A stretch of DNA of 64,000 nucleotides, from the NCBI GenBank assembly GCA_045837725.1, contig JBEWZL010000287.1, positions 62,001 to 126,000 of the forward strand, given 5' to 3'. This stretch comes from Vermamoeba vermiformis (lineage: Eukaryota > Tubulinea > Echinamoebida). The notes beneath the pieces were generated by a model. It saw only the letters and a program-made list of their open reading frames with translations, was not told the DNA's origin and made no database searches. Each line of letters begins with the position of its first letter. Positions within the stretch are counted from its first letter, which is position 1. The position numbers were made by a program, and so were the translations under genes. This document shows, piece after piece, positions 32,406-45,300 of this stretch.

Positions 32406-33785
32406 ATGGAGGCACAATCTAATAGCAATCAAGATGTCCCTAGTAATAATAGTGGTATAATCAGCTACGCAGATCTTTTGCCAAAGGAGTTATGGTTTTC
32501 CATCTTATTATACACGGAAGAAAAAGCGTCAGCACGCCTCGCTCGCACGTGCAAAAAATTCAATGATATCGTAAGTAATTATTTAGATATTAATCAGCTA
32601 TTTTATTTCATTACAAAGCAAGATCTAGATGAGAAATGAAGCAGAAATGCTTACTTTGCTTTAAATTTGCTCGACTAACATTACTTATAATTTTATTAAT
32701 AGATGAAGAGCGTTGAAAATGATTGTAAAGCCAAATGCAAGGCGCTGGATCTTGGTCGTTCAGTAGATGGCTTAAAACTCTTATTTGATTGGCAAGACAT
32801 ATATTATTGCGATAGACCACCCATGGAGTACGTACTAATAGAGTATTTAATTCATTTAATTCATTGGAACTGATTTTAATTTTTTTTGACATCCAGCTTC
32901 AGTTCGCAAGCTAGATTCAGCTGGAAGACGCTATATAAATCATGGCTTAAATATATCGCTGAAATTAAGCGCTTTCCTACGCAAACCAGCGCATATTATG
33001 TGACATTAATGAACTGTAACGCGCGACGATTTTCTACTCTGCGTTGCACGGACAACTATCATTATCTTTATGTGGGCATGAAAGGAGATTACAATAGTAT
33101 GTATATTATTATCATATTCATATTCTTTTGAAGTCTAATTTGAACGCGTTCGGAATCTAACCTTTTTATGTAGATGGCACGGAAGTTGCTATTTGCAAAT
33201 TAGAAGATGGGGAGTATTATTTGGGACTATCAAACAGAAGTGACTATGACTTATATGAGCTTTATGCAAGCTTTGAAAGAGAATTTACCGATCCAGATTT
33301 GAACAAACTTTTGATCCGTGCTTTCAAAGACGTATATTATGCATTCCCTGATATGTGCACAACAGAACTACTATCAATTCCTGGAATAGATATATTATTC
33401 ATCAAGCACGTCTTTATCTACCACTTTGAGCGAAACACGCGATCACAAAGCTACATCCGCAAACAACAAAAATTGGTAGCGATCCCAAGTAAGTTAATTA
33501 AATACTATAGTCATTCATATATTATGTTATGAATATTTCACCAGCTCAATTGCAGGAAAATCATTTTTTAAAGCAATTTTCGTTGGATCCAAAACTAACT
33601 CGAATTAACCTTTAATTTTAATGCTGAAATAATGCTTATTTAATTGTTAAATAACTATTATAATTATAGAAAAGAAAATTAAATGCTCAGAAGTCGGTTG
33701 CAAACAGAGCGCAAGTCACAGCTGCGCAAGTGTCAAATGCTCGAAGCATTGTACCTGTCCCAATCATAAGCACAAGCATATTTAA
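32406..33785 (+). CDS. F-box protein with C-terminal Cys/His-rich tail
   Basis: ATG at 32406 (MEAQSNSNQDV). Residues about 20-60 give an F-box: LLPKELWFSILLYTEEKASARLARTCKKFND. Further exons (32701-32826, about 32895-33098, 33172-33489) carry a middle part rich in aromatic residues (YYLGLSNRSDYDLYELYASF). The last exon, from about 33669, encodes CSEVGCKQSASHSC, CSKHCTC and HKHKH, a compact probable zinc-binding module, ending at 33785. The fold of the middle is not recognised. Most likely an SCF adaptor whose tail binds substrate or metal (inference). Divergent from the aminotransferase, about 104 bp between starts. Confidence 0.7.
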
Positions 33786-34104
33786 GTGCAAAGGTAAATA
33801 TAAGGACCATATTTAAATATTATGACCATTTGCGGCATTCATGTTTATTAGTTTAAACGAGATTGAACCAAAATTAAATTCTGCTGCAGATGTGGCCTGA
33901 AAATTGTTTTAGCCAAATTGCTTATCAACCCCAATAAGGCCTAATATATCATATTTCTCCTATAAACTGAATCAGACTATTAACCAAGGGAATCAGATCC
34001 ACTCGAGTGTCAAATTCCCAGGCACGTGTCTTGTTCGGAAACCTCTTTCGCACCAAATTGACATAACGACATTAACAACATTATTTATTGCAAGAGAAAC
34101 ACAT
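33786..34104. other. Intergenic spacer before the surface-protein gene
   Basis: About 319 bp, AT-rich, between two plus-strand genes. No ORF or motif supported. Confidence 0.4.
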
Positions 34105-36585
34105 ATGCGTACTATAGTGATTTTAATCTCGGTGTTTCTCTTGCACTTTGGTCTTTTGGCTAGATGTGCCCTAGTTGCAGGTAAATTTGGTTTTGCGAAT
34201 AGATTTCCATATCCAATAGTATGTTAAAAATACTCACTCTTTTATATATTAGACCCAACATATAATACGGTGATCGCTAGTGGGCCGAACGCAGATTTGC
34301 TAAGCAACGTGAAGCTTCTGCCGAACGGAACGAACAGCTACTCGGTGTATTGGTACAACTATACTGCCTCGAGTATTTATCAAGGTGGTCCAGGCTATAT
34401 AAACGCGTTTTTAAGCATGGGACGGTGCTCGAGGTTCAATTTAGTTCCACATCCGACAAAACCGAATTCCGTCGTAATTGCTAGCGTTTTGCAACGTATG
34501 TAATCTTTATATTTAAAACCATATTAACGAGCATATTTAGCTTTAAACGCGGCCTCTTATACGGTCTATTGGGCCTACATAGAGAACGGCGCCGTCAACT
34601 TTTATCAAAATATTCCTGGCGTACCAACGATAACTGAACCAGGCCTCGCATTCGTCACTAATGATACCGTGGTATTGACTTATGACTCTAATAACCAAGT
34701 CAAGCGGAGGTAAGCCGAGGTCGTGTTCGGTTGCATCGGTCAAAGAAAATTTCAATCGAACCCACTGTCTGTCCCATTTCGAGTCCCACATTAATTTAAG
34801 AAATTACGCTTGGACTCACAATCCAATTTATTTTATTTGTTATTTTACATTACCATTGTGCAATGCTTAGTTATTAACCAAATTTTGTTTTTTTTTGGGC
34901 AGATCGACCAATCAGCTCTTAGCCACCAAGGGACTTTCGATGCTGAATACTACTACTGGTAGTTGGAGCAATACTCAATTGTATACTAGTGGCGTTGGGG
35001 ATCAAACCGGCGGATCTGTCAGTGCGATCAATGGGACCGGCAATTGGTTGGCTGTGTGGGACGATCAAGGCGGGAAAAACGTCATGGCCCAATTTGGCAA
35101 CGACCTTTCTCCATCAACATATGCGCAGATCTCGCCTTACGACGACACAACGCTGCACACTCCTGTCGTGGCTTATCCTTTCGTCGCGTACGTGGGCGCC
35201 ACAAACCAACTTTATGCAGCGTCTGTGGTGAGCTTTGACACTACGACGACGTACACTATGGGCATCGGATCCGAGCCGCACTTGTACGCGTCGAAAGGCA
35301 AGACCAACCTCATTGTGTTGAGCTACGTGCGTGCTCCGAACGAAGTCTGTATTCGTATGCAAAGCGTGCAATACACGAGCTTCTCAGATCCGGTTTGTTG
35401 GACTGAAACCGCATCCGTCACGAGACCATCTTCCATCGTACTTCCTAGTGGCTCTATTGTCGTGTCGTACTTGGCTTACACGCTTAACGTCGTGACTGTC
35501 AAGACGCAAGTGTTCAATGCCAAGTGCGGTGACGGCGTCATCGCGATGAACGAAGAATGTGACGGCGAACGAAACTGCTACACGAATTGCACCTGCAGGC
35601 CCGTGGACCAGAGAATTTTTGGTGCTGCGTATGGCTGTCCTTTTGGACCAAGCGGTATCAATCAGCCAATCGGAGAGATCATTTCCACCCCAGTCGCTGC
35701 TACCCCGTACCAAATTGTTCCGCAACCAACCACCACAACGTTGCCTCCTGACGTTGTTCCGCTTTTGGACTGCTATGTTTCAGTGAACAGCACCCACGTG
35801 CGCGGATATTTCTCGTACGAAAATCTCCGACAAGACACCGCGCAACTCCCGATCACTCTTTCGCCACCGGCTAATGCGTTCAGTCTGCAAAAGGATCGCG
35901 GTCAGCCAACGACTTTCACGCCCGGCAGATCACCGTACTTCCCAGCTAGTATATTTGCAGCCACGTGGGCCACAGAAACTATCACGTGGTACCTCACCGA
36001 TTACGAGCTGAATGTGGATCCGACCAACGCTTTGTACATCTGTCCACAAAGTAAGTCCTCGTTTTTATACACTACAGTACTGATAGTATTATTATAGACG
36101 TCTCTGTCGATATAGATGTCAATGTATCGAAGGTTCCCAATGCTACTGAACTGGCCGCCATTGGTGAACAGATCGCAGATCAACTCGGCGTAGATCCATC
36201 GCGCATTATTGTGACGATTGGTGCGGATAATAACGGCAGTGCTACGATCACTGTCACTATTATTGGTACGTCAATCCTACGTTATAATGCAATTTCTAAC
36301 AATTTATGAAAAGGTAGCGGATCGGATTCGCTCACTTCTGCTTTTGTGGCCGAAAAGCTCGTTGAAGTCATCAAAACAGCACCTAGCGAGTTAGAAGACA
36401 AAGTTAAAAACGTATTGCCTATTGAGATTAACCAAGGCAGTGTACGCGGCAAACCGGATTCGGTCACTGGTCAACGAGGTGAACTTTCAACGACGCCAAC
36501 AACACCAGAACAAATGTATAATTCAGCTATGAGTCTAAATCACTCATTGCTCCTAATTATAGGCTTATTTGTATTATTAAATTAG
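34105..36585 (+). CDS. Large secreted, GPI-type surface protein with Cys-rich module
   Basis: Signal peptide MRTIVILISVFLLHFGLLARC from ATG 34105, then a long ectodomain that may form a beta-propeller-like repeat (many GS/YVGATN/LAVWDD-type blocks, with the main exon 34904-36051). Near 35525-35605 it encodes CGDGVIAMNEECDG...NCYTNCTC, the CGDG..EECD signature found in many extracellular repeats. A Thr/Pro-rich spacer follows (PQPTTTTLPPD), then a second domain and, at the end, a polar stretch and a hydrophobic tail (SLLLIIGLFVLLN) typical of a GPI-anchor signal. Four or more introns. Likely a cell-surface adhesion or sensor protein; function unknown. Confidence 0.75.
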
Positions 36586-36872
36586 TAAAAATCCATCGTT
36601 TTATTGCACAAATCATATTTGTAAATTTGTCAAAATTAATTTCAAGGCGCGCACCTAGCGATCTAATTATGCAGTATATAAAGATTACCCGAATGTATCT
36701 TAGATTGCTAGGGAATTGTACACATTTCGCAAATGCGTAAATATTGGAAATATGATAAGCCGAATTTGGTAATTTGCCGTGCCTAGGCACGCGAGAGCAA
36801 TATTTTCGAAAAAAAAGGTTTCACTATTTTTCGCTTATAGTGTACGAAAAGCCCCCCTGTTAACCACCACAA

Positions 36873-37521
36873 ATGCTTCGCGCGATTTTAATCTCTTGCA
36901 TTATTGTCTCGGTTGTGTATTGCCAGACGAGTTGCTTTGTAAATGGGTGCACTTACAGCACCGCTACTGACCGCCGTAACAGCGCATCTATCGACATTAC
37001 CTTCGGATCTGACTTGAAATACTCTCCTGCCTGCGTCATTATTGACAATGGTACCATTGTGAACTTCAGTGGCTCATTTTCTGCTCACCCTCTTGCACCC
37101 GGTTCATACAGTAAGTCCCTTACAATTTTACGGATTTGACTTACAATGTTTTTTGGTCTTCAGGCTCGAACGGCGGTGAAAAACCTGATCCTAATAGCCC
37201 TATTCCCAGCACATCTACCGGTACTACTTTGGCCGTTACTTTCAATACGGATGGTGTTTACCCGTACTACTGCGATCTTCACGAAGCAGCCGGCATGATT
37301 GGTGTGATCTACGTTGGAACTCAATGCAATGGTCAGTCCTCGGACGCAGGTAATGCATTTGTAATGTCTCAGTCTTTGCTCCGATTTTTCTTTCATGAAT
37401 GAACAAGTATTTTCTTAGTTTCTAGTGGCACACGACTAATTAACTAACTGCTGATCCTAAAGGCGTTGCCATCCTGTCTTTGACTGCTGCTGCTGTTGCC
37501 GGTGTTGCCTCTCTTTTTTAA
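36873..37521 (+). CDS. GPI-anchored plastocyanin-like cupredoxin
   Basis: Signal peptide MLRAILISCIIVSVVYC, then a single blue-copper domain. Copper ligands can be read: His in SAHPLAPGS, and Cys, His, Met in YPYYCDLHEAAGMIGVIYV, the C-x2-H-x4-M pattern of type 1 copper sites. The end (VAILSLTAAAVAGVASLF) is a GPI-type hydrophobic tail preceded by a small polar stretch. Three exons (36873-37110, 37165-37350, about 37463-37521). It resembles bacterial/archaeal-type plastocyanins attached to the outer surface and may carry electrons in copper or iron handling (inference). It follows another GPI-type gene on the same strand. Confidence 0.85.
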
Positions 37522-37753
37522 TATGTCATCGGATCCTGTTTTCTTTTTTTCGAGAAAGCATTAATAAACGCTTACTGAAATTAAATTAACCTAATTAATC
37601 AATATTCTCGTATTACTGTAATATTACTTGATTTACTGTGTTGCACGGAACAATCTCACATTTTCATAAAATAGTTGCATAAATCTGTACATAATTTGAA
37701 TAGTGATAACTGCAGACTTTTGTCAAATTTTCAATTTATCGTTTATATCAGCT

Positions 37754-40700
37754 CTAATAGATATCGTTCAATATCCTCTGATAAGTATCGTAAATCGTTG
37801 TCCTCCAATTATCTCTAGCCTCTGCGATTAAATTAATTACAAACTCTTCGCACTGCACGGCGTTCCACTCCAAGTAAAAGCGCTTGCGCAGATGCTTTAC
37901 GGCGGATTCCTTCTCCAAACAAGGAATCGCTCCACCCTCTATAAATAGTAACATGTATTAGTCATATGGGTATTATTATTAAGTCATTGGGTCATACCGG
38001 AATACGTCATTTCGACTATCAACAAAATCTTCTCGTAATGTTTTCGCGCGGCAATAAATCCTCTTATACACAAATCAACGTATTCCTTATATGAACGGTT
38101 AGTTAAAGTCATAGTAACACCTGGTTATAATCACAAACCTTGAACAGATCGGACTTTTCTCCGCCCATTAGCTCGATAAATTCTTCGGTCAATTTGAACG
38201 GAGCCTTCTCGAACTTTATGGTCCTAATATAGGCGTTAGAATAGTACTATTACGGAACCTTGCAACTTACTTTGTGAGTAAATAGCCAAAATCAATATGT
38301 ACAATGTGACCCTCGGAGTCGATCATAATGTTCGCATTATGTCTGCAGATCCGTTGTTAGTACGTTATTAATAGCATTGAATATGATGTACCTGTCCTTA
38401 ATCTGCAAGAAATAGCAGACCAACGAGTAAGCTGCCAAACTGCTGACAAAATTTCGGCGAGCTTGTTCGAACTTGCTTGGATCCGGGAATTCCTGCAGGT
38501 TCTTGTCAGCTACATGTAACATAGCACTATGTTTAGACATACCTTCTTAAAGAAGGTGAGTAGTGTAGCCTCTTCCTTCACTCGTTGCTTCAATTTGTCG
38601 ATGCTGATGGCGTTGGGCACGACCTCAATCAGGCCTGACTGCCAGTTCGTCGCAAGAATTCTGTAAGGATGCAACTTCAAGGGAACGCCCTCTTCTTCCC
38701 AAATACGTTGGAACTGCGTGACTAATTGCATCACGAACTAACACGCATTAGTTACAAGTTTGACTTAAGTTTGTGTCCGTACCTGTTCTTGAAGCACGTT
38801 GTCACCCTCCTTAATGATCCAACACTGCAAGTTCCATTGAGGCAAGTCACCGTACTCGGACTGAGCCTTGATACGCTTGCGCTTGTCACGGAAGGATTCA
38901 CCGAATACGGCGCTAGTGCCCGGGTTAAGGGTCCACGAAGAGGGCTCCGAGTCCGTGCCGCCACGGTGTTCACGTGTCATTAACTCCGCGAGCTTCATAT
39001 ATTCGTCAGCCATTTCGCGTGTGTAGTTAGTAGGAATGTCGAGCACTTCGAGACACAAACTGTACAACACCTGAACAGGAGGTCAGTCACGTGTCAATGG
39101 TACTTTTAGGCGTGATTCTTACACGACCGTAGGTCTGGATTGGATGGCACTCTTCGATCGGGATATGAAGCACTTTATGACGGAAGTCGCTGTCATCAAT
39201 GTAGGCATAACCAGCTTTAATAAAGCTTCGAATGCTCGTCAACAGCCGCGTCAGTTCGGGCACTACTAAAGGTCAGTATAATTTCGTGAAAATTACAGCG
39301 AGTGTACATGGTGATATTATTTGAGACTCTTCTTTGCCTCGTATTGACTTACTGTACTCCTCTTTCATGCCGTACTTGGCAGTTAATGCACGAGAGATGT
39401 CCACGAGTTCATCCAAGAACCGCACTGTTTCGAAGAAGTACTCCTTGCCTTTCATTCTTAACGCCTTTGACGAGCTTCCTGGTGTCTTCTGATTGTGTCC
39501 CAGCATCGTAATGTGTGGTGCCTCACGAGGTGGGGTCGATTGGAACGCTTCTTCAGGCGATGTGCCAGGCGACGACACGTAGCCAGAGGTCGTGGACACG
39601 GGCTTGACGGGCAAATTGTTGTTGTTCGTTGATTTGCCATTGCCGTTCGCTGGCTTTGATGATGTCTTTCCCGACGAGCTCATCTTTTGTACTTCAATGT
39701 TAGGCAAACTAGGAGCCGAAGAAGACAGCTTGACGGGTGATTCTGACGGAGTTTTCGTTTGTCGCACGCGTTCCTTCATCTCGTCTTCAGTCAAGATAGC
39801 CGTTTCGACCTTCTTCAACATCTTGCGACATCTCTTGCGCCACTTCTCAGGTCCCGTTTCTCCCATTGACCTTATCAACAGGTACACTTGCAGCGCGAAG
39901 TGGATCGAGTCGCGACAATGTTCCATGATGAACTGTTCTAAGGGCTGGAAGTCTTTCTTGTTGAGCATTATGTTGCTAATATATCGTTAGTATTTGAGTG
40001 CCAGGCAAGAATATGATGGTGTTAGTGAACGTACACTAATTGCGGCAAATAGAACTCAATTTCAGCTGCGTATTGCACGTGTAACTGAGCCAAGTTCTTG
40101 CTCAGTTCTGAGCGCAAGGACAAGTTGTTGCGATACTTGAACAAATCGCTGACAGCTTTCCACACGCGGTTCTGTTGCTCAGCTCGAGATTTGAGCTGGA
40201 AGTACTATGAAGAAAAATAAAGTACGTTATTCCAAGGACCAAAACATACACGCCACACAAGCTGTAAAAATACTGCTGATTATAATCGAATAGGTAACTT
40301 ACAGGCAAAGCGCTGGACTTGGCGGAGATCGACTTTGTGATTTGCACGCTGGGCATTGAAGAGACCTGTGCTGCCATTTCTTCGTTGACCTCGGTACGGG
40401 CCTCGAGTCCTGTATCGTCAATTGGTACAATGCACGAATAGGCGACTACGTAGGGAACGTACTGCGCAGCATTGGGACCCACTTCTCGTTCTTTTGACCT
40501 CGTCGTAAGTAGCCCCGAACGATGCCACCAGCGAACGCTAAACTTCGCTTGAGTGACTTGCGTGCCTCGTCTAACAAGCCCTTGAACTCGTCTTTGAGAT
40601 TATCAAAGTTGAACTCCTCTAAAAGTAAACGTGTGTTAGGTGGTACTTTTTGACACGTGCACACGCGAGTACCTTGCTTAACGCCTTCGGGCTTCAACGG

Positions 40701-41684
40701 GAATCGCACGGCATAGACCTTCTCGAGCTGTTTCTTGAGCTCTTCGTCCGCACTAAAAGCTTCTTCGTCCGTTTGACTGTCGTCAAGGGACACGTCCTCT
40801 TCATTGTTGTTCAAGAGATCTCGTCTTAGAGTGCTGACTTTATCGCGATTTTGATGCAAAATGTCTTGCATGTCTTTAAGGACATCTTTCAACTTCTCTT
40901 CCTACGAATTTGCAAAGTTTAGATCAGCGAAATCTTTTCATAATTAAATAGGCAATATTTTTGCGAGTTTTGCTCTCCCGTCGTACTGACTTAATATGTT
41001 ATTGTCACATAAATATATAAATAAAAATATTATTTTAAATTAAGTTTGTTCTTAAAGAAACTAAACAGCAACTTTCATCTGCGCCAATTTTAGCAAAAAT
41101 AGATTGCGCGTCTCTAATATATCTAAATAGTTTGTAAAATATTTACCTGTTGATTTAACGCTTCTATCTTATCGTCCAACGTCTCGCGTGCCGTATCTAC
41201 GAATCTTGCTTCCCATTTATTGATTAATGTGTGCAACTCCTTCATTTTTTCTTGAATAACGCTTGTTGCAACGCTTTTTTTCTCCTCTAATTTCTTTTTG
41301 TAGTCTCCAAGCTTGGGAAGAAACTCTTCGACCTTTTGAATTACTAATTAGTACGGATGCGTCTGGCTAAAATAAAAGCCTGAAATTTTACAAAAAATAC
41401 CGTTATTATACAATGTCTCACTAAATTTCGATTAACGGGACGCTTCAATACCAAAGATCAAGAAATTTTTGTAATTATTATTCTTGTGCTTATTTGAAAT
41501 TATGGTGGTAAGAATTAAATGTAAATGAATAATATACACGAGCATATATTCAAATTACCTCAAAAATACGATTTTGAATTTCAAGAAGGGTCGGATCGAT
41601 CGAGCTTCTTGATTTTCGGAATTCAGGAGAAGCAGACAAGACAGCACTCGTCTTCTTTGGATTGATTAGTTGTGGAGTCGTCAT
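37754..41684 (-). CDS. PI4KB: Phosphatidylinositol 4-kinase beta
   Basis: Type III PI4K that makes PI4P, probably at the Golgi. Start ATG 41684 (MTTPQLINPKKTSAV), stop 37754. The N-terminal region is coiled-coil rich (41346-41138, 40910-40450). The lipid-kinase unique region is at about 39968-39830 (HCRDSIHFALQVYLLIRSMG). The kinase core gives WTLNPGTSAVFGESF, SGLIEVVPNAIS, AAYSLVCYFLQIKDRHNANI, then HIVHIDFGYLLT, the DFG-equivalent, and FKLTEEFIELMGG. At the place where the family usually has DDxRQE, this protein reads GDNVLQEQ. Several introns of 50-70 bp. A Ser/Thr-Pro-rich linker (39750-39450) may be regulatory. Divergent from the gene at 42331. Confidence 0.88.
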
Positions 41685-42330
41685 TATTGGTGCTCATTAC
41701 GGTTGATCATCGATAAATGGCCAACAAGCAAAAAAACCTCAAATTACCCGAGATCACCAACAATTGTTTGAAAGTGAATAAGAAGCAATAAACGTCGAAC
41801 ACTTAGCTTTATATTTTAAGTCCTTGCTAGGAGGTCGTATTAAGCTCTTGTGCCGGAAATGGACCGTTACAAAGATGCGCACTGGAACTCCCACGCGTTA
41901 TTTTGCCATGAGGTTCGTGCTAATTTTTTCTTATTGGTAAATATGCGTTAAATTGACTCGTCTTTCGGCTCTGTTCAGCTGACCTCACTTTCTGGATTTG
42001 TTGCGCAACTATTTAAAATTAAACAGGGCTGATAAGCAATTCAAAAATACTGAAATAAATCCTTATTTGGCAAGTGGTTACTGAATTCGAATTAACACGA
42101 AAATAGGAGGAACAAATCCGGATGATGGACAGATTTAACGTGTGTTAAAGTCATGGCATTGTTGTTACATGGCACGTCAACAACTATGCGTATTGAATGC
42201 CTTATGGTTCCATTGGATGCTTGGAGTGTGTTCAGGACGGCGATGATTGCATAAATATTCTATTATTGTGACACGACATTGAACGCAACAACAGATGACC
42301 CAAAATTAATACAAAGCGTTAAATAATTTA
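41685..42330. promoter_or_regulatory. Divergent region PI4KB / large F-box gene
   Basis: About 646 bp between two outward genes. AT-rich with no ORF above noise. It must contain both promoters; no element identified. Confidence 0.35.
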
Positions 42331-45300
42331 ATGGATTACCAACCAGACACGATAAATATAACGGTAAGCCTCGTGATAAGCGGAATCAAATTCTTTTCCC
42401 AATCTAAAAATTAAAATGTTTTATTACCCTCGTAATTCTATTTTTACCATGCCAAAATACTGTATATAAGATTATTGATATAATTATGGTAATTTAACAG
42501 GAATTACCTGACGGTGCCCTAGATTCGATTTTGTCCGAGCTTTGTTCATCCGTTGTTGCCGACACTGTATTATATGTGGCATACGGGCTATCAGATTTAA
42601 CCGGCTTTGCAAGATGGAAGGACGTCATGAACTTCAGACTTGTCTCCAAGTCATTTCAAAGAGTGACAGATCGGGTTGTTCCGTCGTTCGCTCTGTATCA
42701 ACAGCTCTTCAACAAAGGAGTCGATCCGTCAGCGTGGATAACTAAGCAAGAAGAAGAGTTATCAACGAGAAGCAACGGTTTTATATCCAAGGCTAATTTT
42801 ACCGTGGGTGGATTGCATTGCGATCTGCTGCAAATTCCAGATCTGTCATCAACGCCATTATTCGCTTTGGAATCCATCATCAACGTCCTAATCCACAAGT
42901 TACTTATTTCAAATGCAGCGTTAATAAGCATTATCAATATTGCCTATGCTTTTCCGAACAACAACACCGCCGGTTTCATACTGACATTGCCCGATTCATC
43001 TCTTTTTCCTGGAAAGCAATTAGCCTTTCAAGTGACAAGTCTATCTGGATACACGGAGAACGACTCGTACAAAGATCATCGTGAAATTATTGTCGAAGTT
43101 GCAGATACCCCGCTTGCACAAGTTCTTGGCGTTGTACCAAACAAAGCAAACCTAGTTTTTAATGAACGCACTTATTATGCAAGTGGAGAAACCAATGGTG
43201 AAATTTTTAAAAAGTAAGTGCATTTCCACCAATGAATAATTTTCTGACATTTTGGAAGCCTTGCATTCTTTGCAAACCTCTCACATATCATGCCTGTTTA
43301 CAATGCATTTAACTGGATTAGAAACTTGCTGCAAGTTGGTACAGCAATTCGGCAAAATTTACCCTATTCAATTGACAAAGAAGTAAATATCATTAAAGAA
43401 GTAGCCAAGGATTCTATGGATGTTGATGATCCTGAAGACTCAATGGATATTGTTGAAGAGAATTCTGAAGATGAAAATTTTGTGCATGAATGGAATAGAA
43501 GAACAGCTCCAACAGTATTCAGTTACTCTCTTCCAATGTACACAAATCAAATGGCATTATTGCACAAAATGCCTTTATTGCCTGGAGTTGTGGTCAACCA
43601 GCTAATGTTTCCAAGTAACAAATCACTGCTACAACTGATTATGATGAACAAATTGATACAGTTTTACCGTTTAAACAAACTCCACAAGCAAACAATATTG
43701 GCTAAACTTTTGACTGAACAAGATAATGCTTGTTACCAAGAAACAATGGTGCAACTCTTCAAATACATTACATACAGCCATCATTATGCACTAGAAGATC
43801 CAGCGTTGCAGTCTACTATCAAATTTTTAATTTCGTTTGGCACAGCAAACCCAGAGTTCACAGGATGCTACTTAGTGGTAAAACTCCCACACAAATTCCA
43901 TTCCAGGGAATGTACTGTAGAGATTCAGGCAATAGACAGAGAAGCCAATGAAAAAATGAACTTATACTTTGGCACCAAAAGGTAAATGGGCTTGAATATT
44001 TCTATGCACTAAACTTAATGTGTTTGTAGATCCTTTTCTTTGGACTATGCTCCTGGTTTTCAGATAGCAGCTCTGCAAATGCAAAAGCTATTGGCAATTT
44101 CATTTGTCATTCCCCCAATTGATATTTTCTCCCTGTTTACCATCCTAATTGCACAAAACAAGGAGTATTGCATGAGGAGTTACCAGTATCAAAATAGAAA
44201 AGTACACCCACAACTAGCAATTGCTTTTGATTCAAGTGAGGTGGATCCTTCTTGCACTATTGAAGATTTGCAAGTTCATGAAGAGCTTGGAGAGAGTTTA
44301 ACATCGCTTCTCATCAACAGATCCTCAAGTGCATATTTCTATACAGTGTTACAAGTCCTCCATAGTACCGATAGACTACAATCTTTTGTCCATATCCGAG
44401 TTGGCTACAAACCAGAGTTGTTCTCAACAGAGGAAAATGAAACAGCTGAATTTCACTTCAAAATAACAAATGCACTTGAATTAGCCTTTTCTAAGCAGCT
44501 CTATGACTATTGGTAATAATTTAGGTTTATCTGCTACTCATACAAGCATTCTAACTCATTGATAGGATTAATCGCTCAATGAAGGTAATTATCACACTCC
44601 ACTCCAACAAATTAATTTAGTATGACAGCCTCATCCAACTAATGAAGAAATACCAAATTACAATGAAAACTACAACAAATATTACTCGACTGATGAATCT
44701 TATATATTTATGACATTGCCACAACAAGTAAGTTATTACTGTGATTTATATGTTCTCATTCAAACATTTAACAGGAGAATGGACTTGCCTATGAGATATG
44801 GCATGCTGAAGGATTAAAACAGAAAATCTCTTCCATCAAAGCCCTTCTCAAGAGTAACAAGATTGCAGCTATGGATAAAATCAAACACTTAGAAACAGTG
44901 CTCCCAGCAAATGTCAAAGTTAAATGTTGTCATGCAAAGATGATTGCCCAATTAGAGGGACCCTATGCTGCAATCAAATATTTGAACTCTGCCCTGCAAG
45001 AGAACCCATTTAATGGACAGTTATGCTTAACAAAGGCCAGAATTCTTCAAAATGCAAATCAATTCAAAGAAGCCATTCGTTGTTACATCCATATTTGCGA
45101 CTTTCCCTTTGAGCACTTTGTTCAATACACTGAAAATGAAATCTTGCTGAAAGCTTATCAAAGACTATTTCAGCTATTTCAGCAACTTGAAATGTGGTCT
45201 GGAGCTTTGCAGATTTGTGAAATATTTCCCAATTCAAAACTGCTGTAAGTCTCAGCTTTTAAAAATTTTATCCTTTTAACTTCTTTTATTAAGAGTGATT

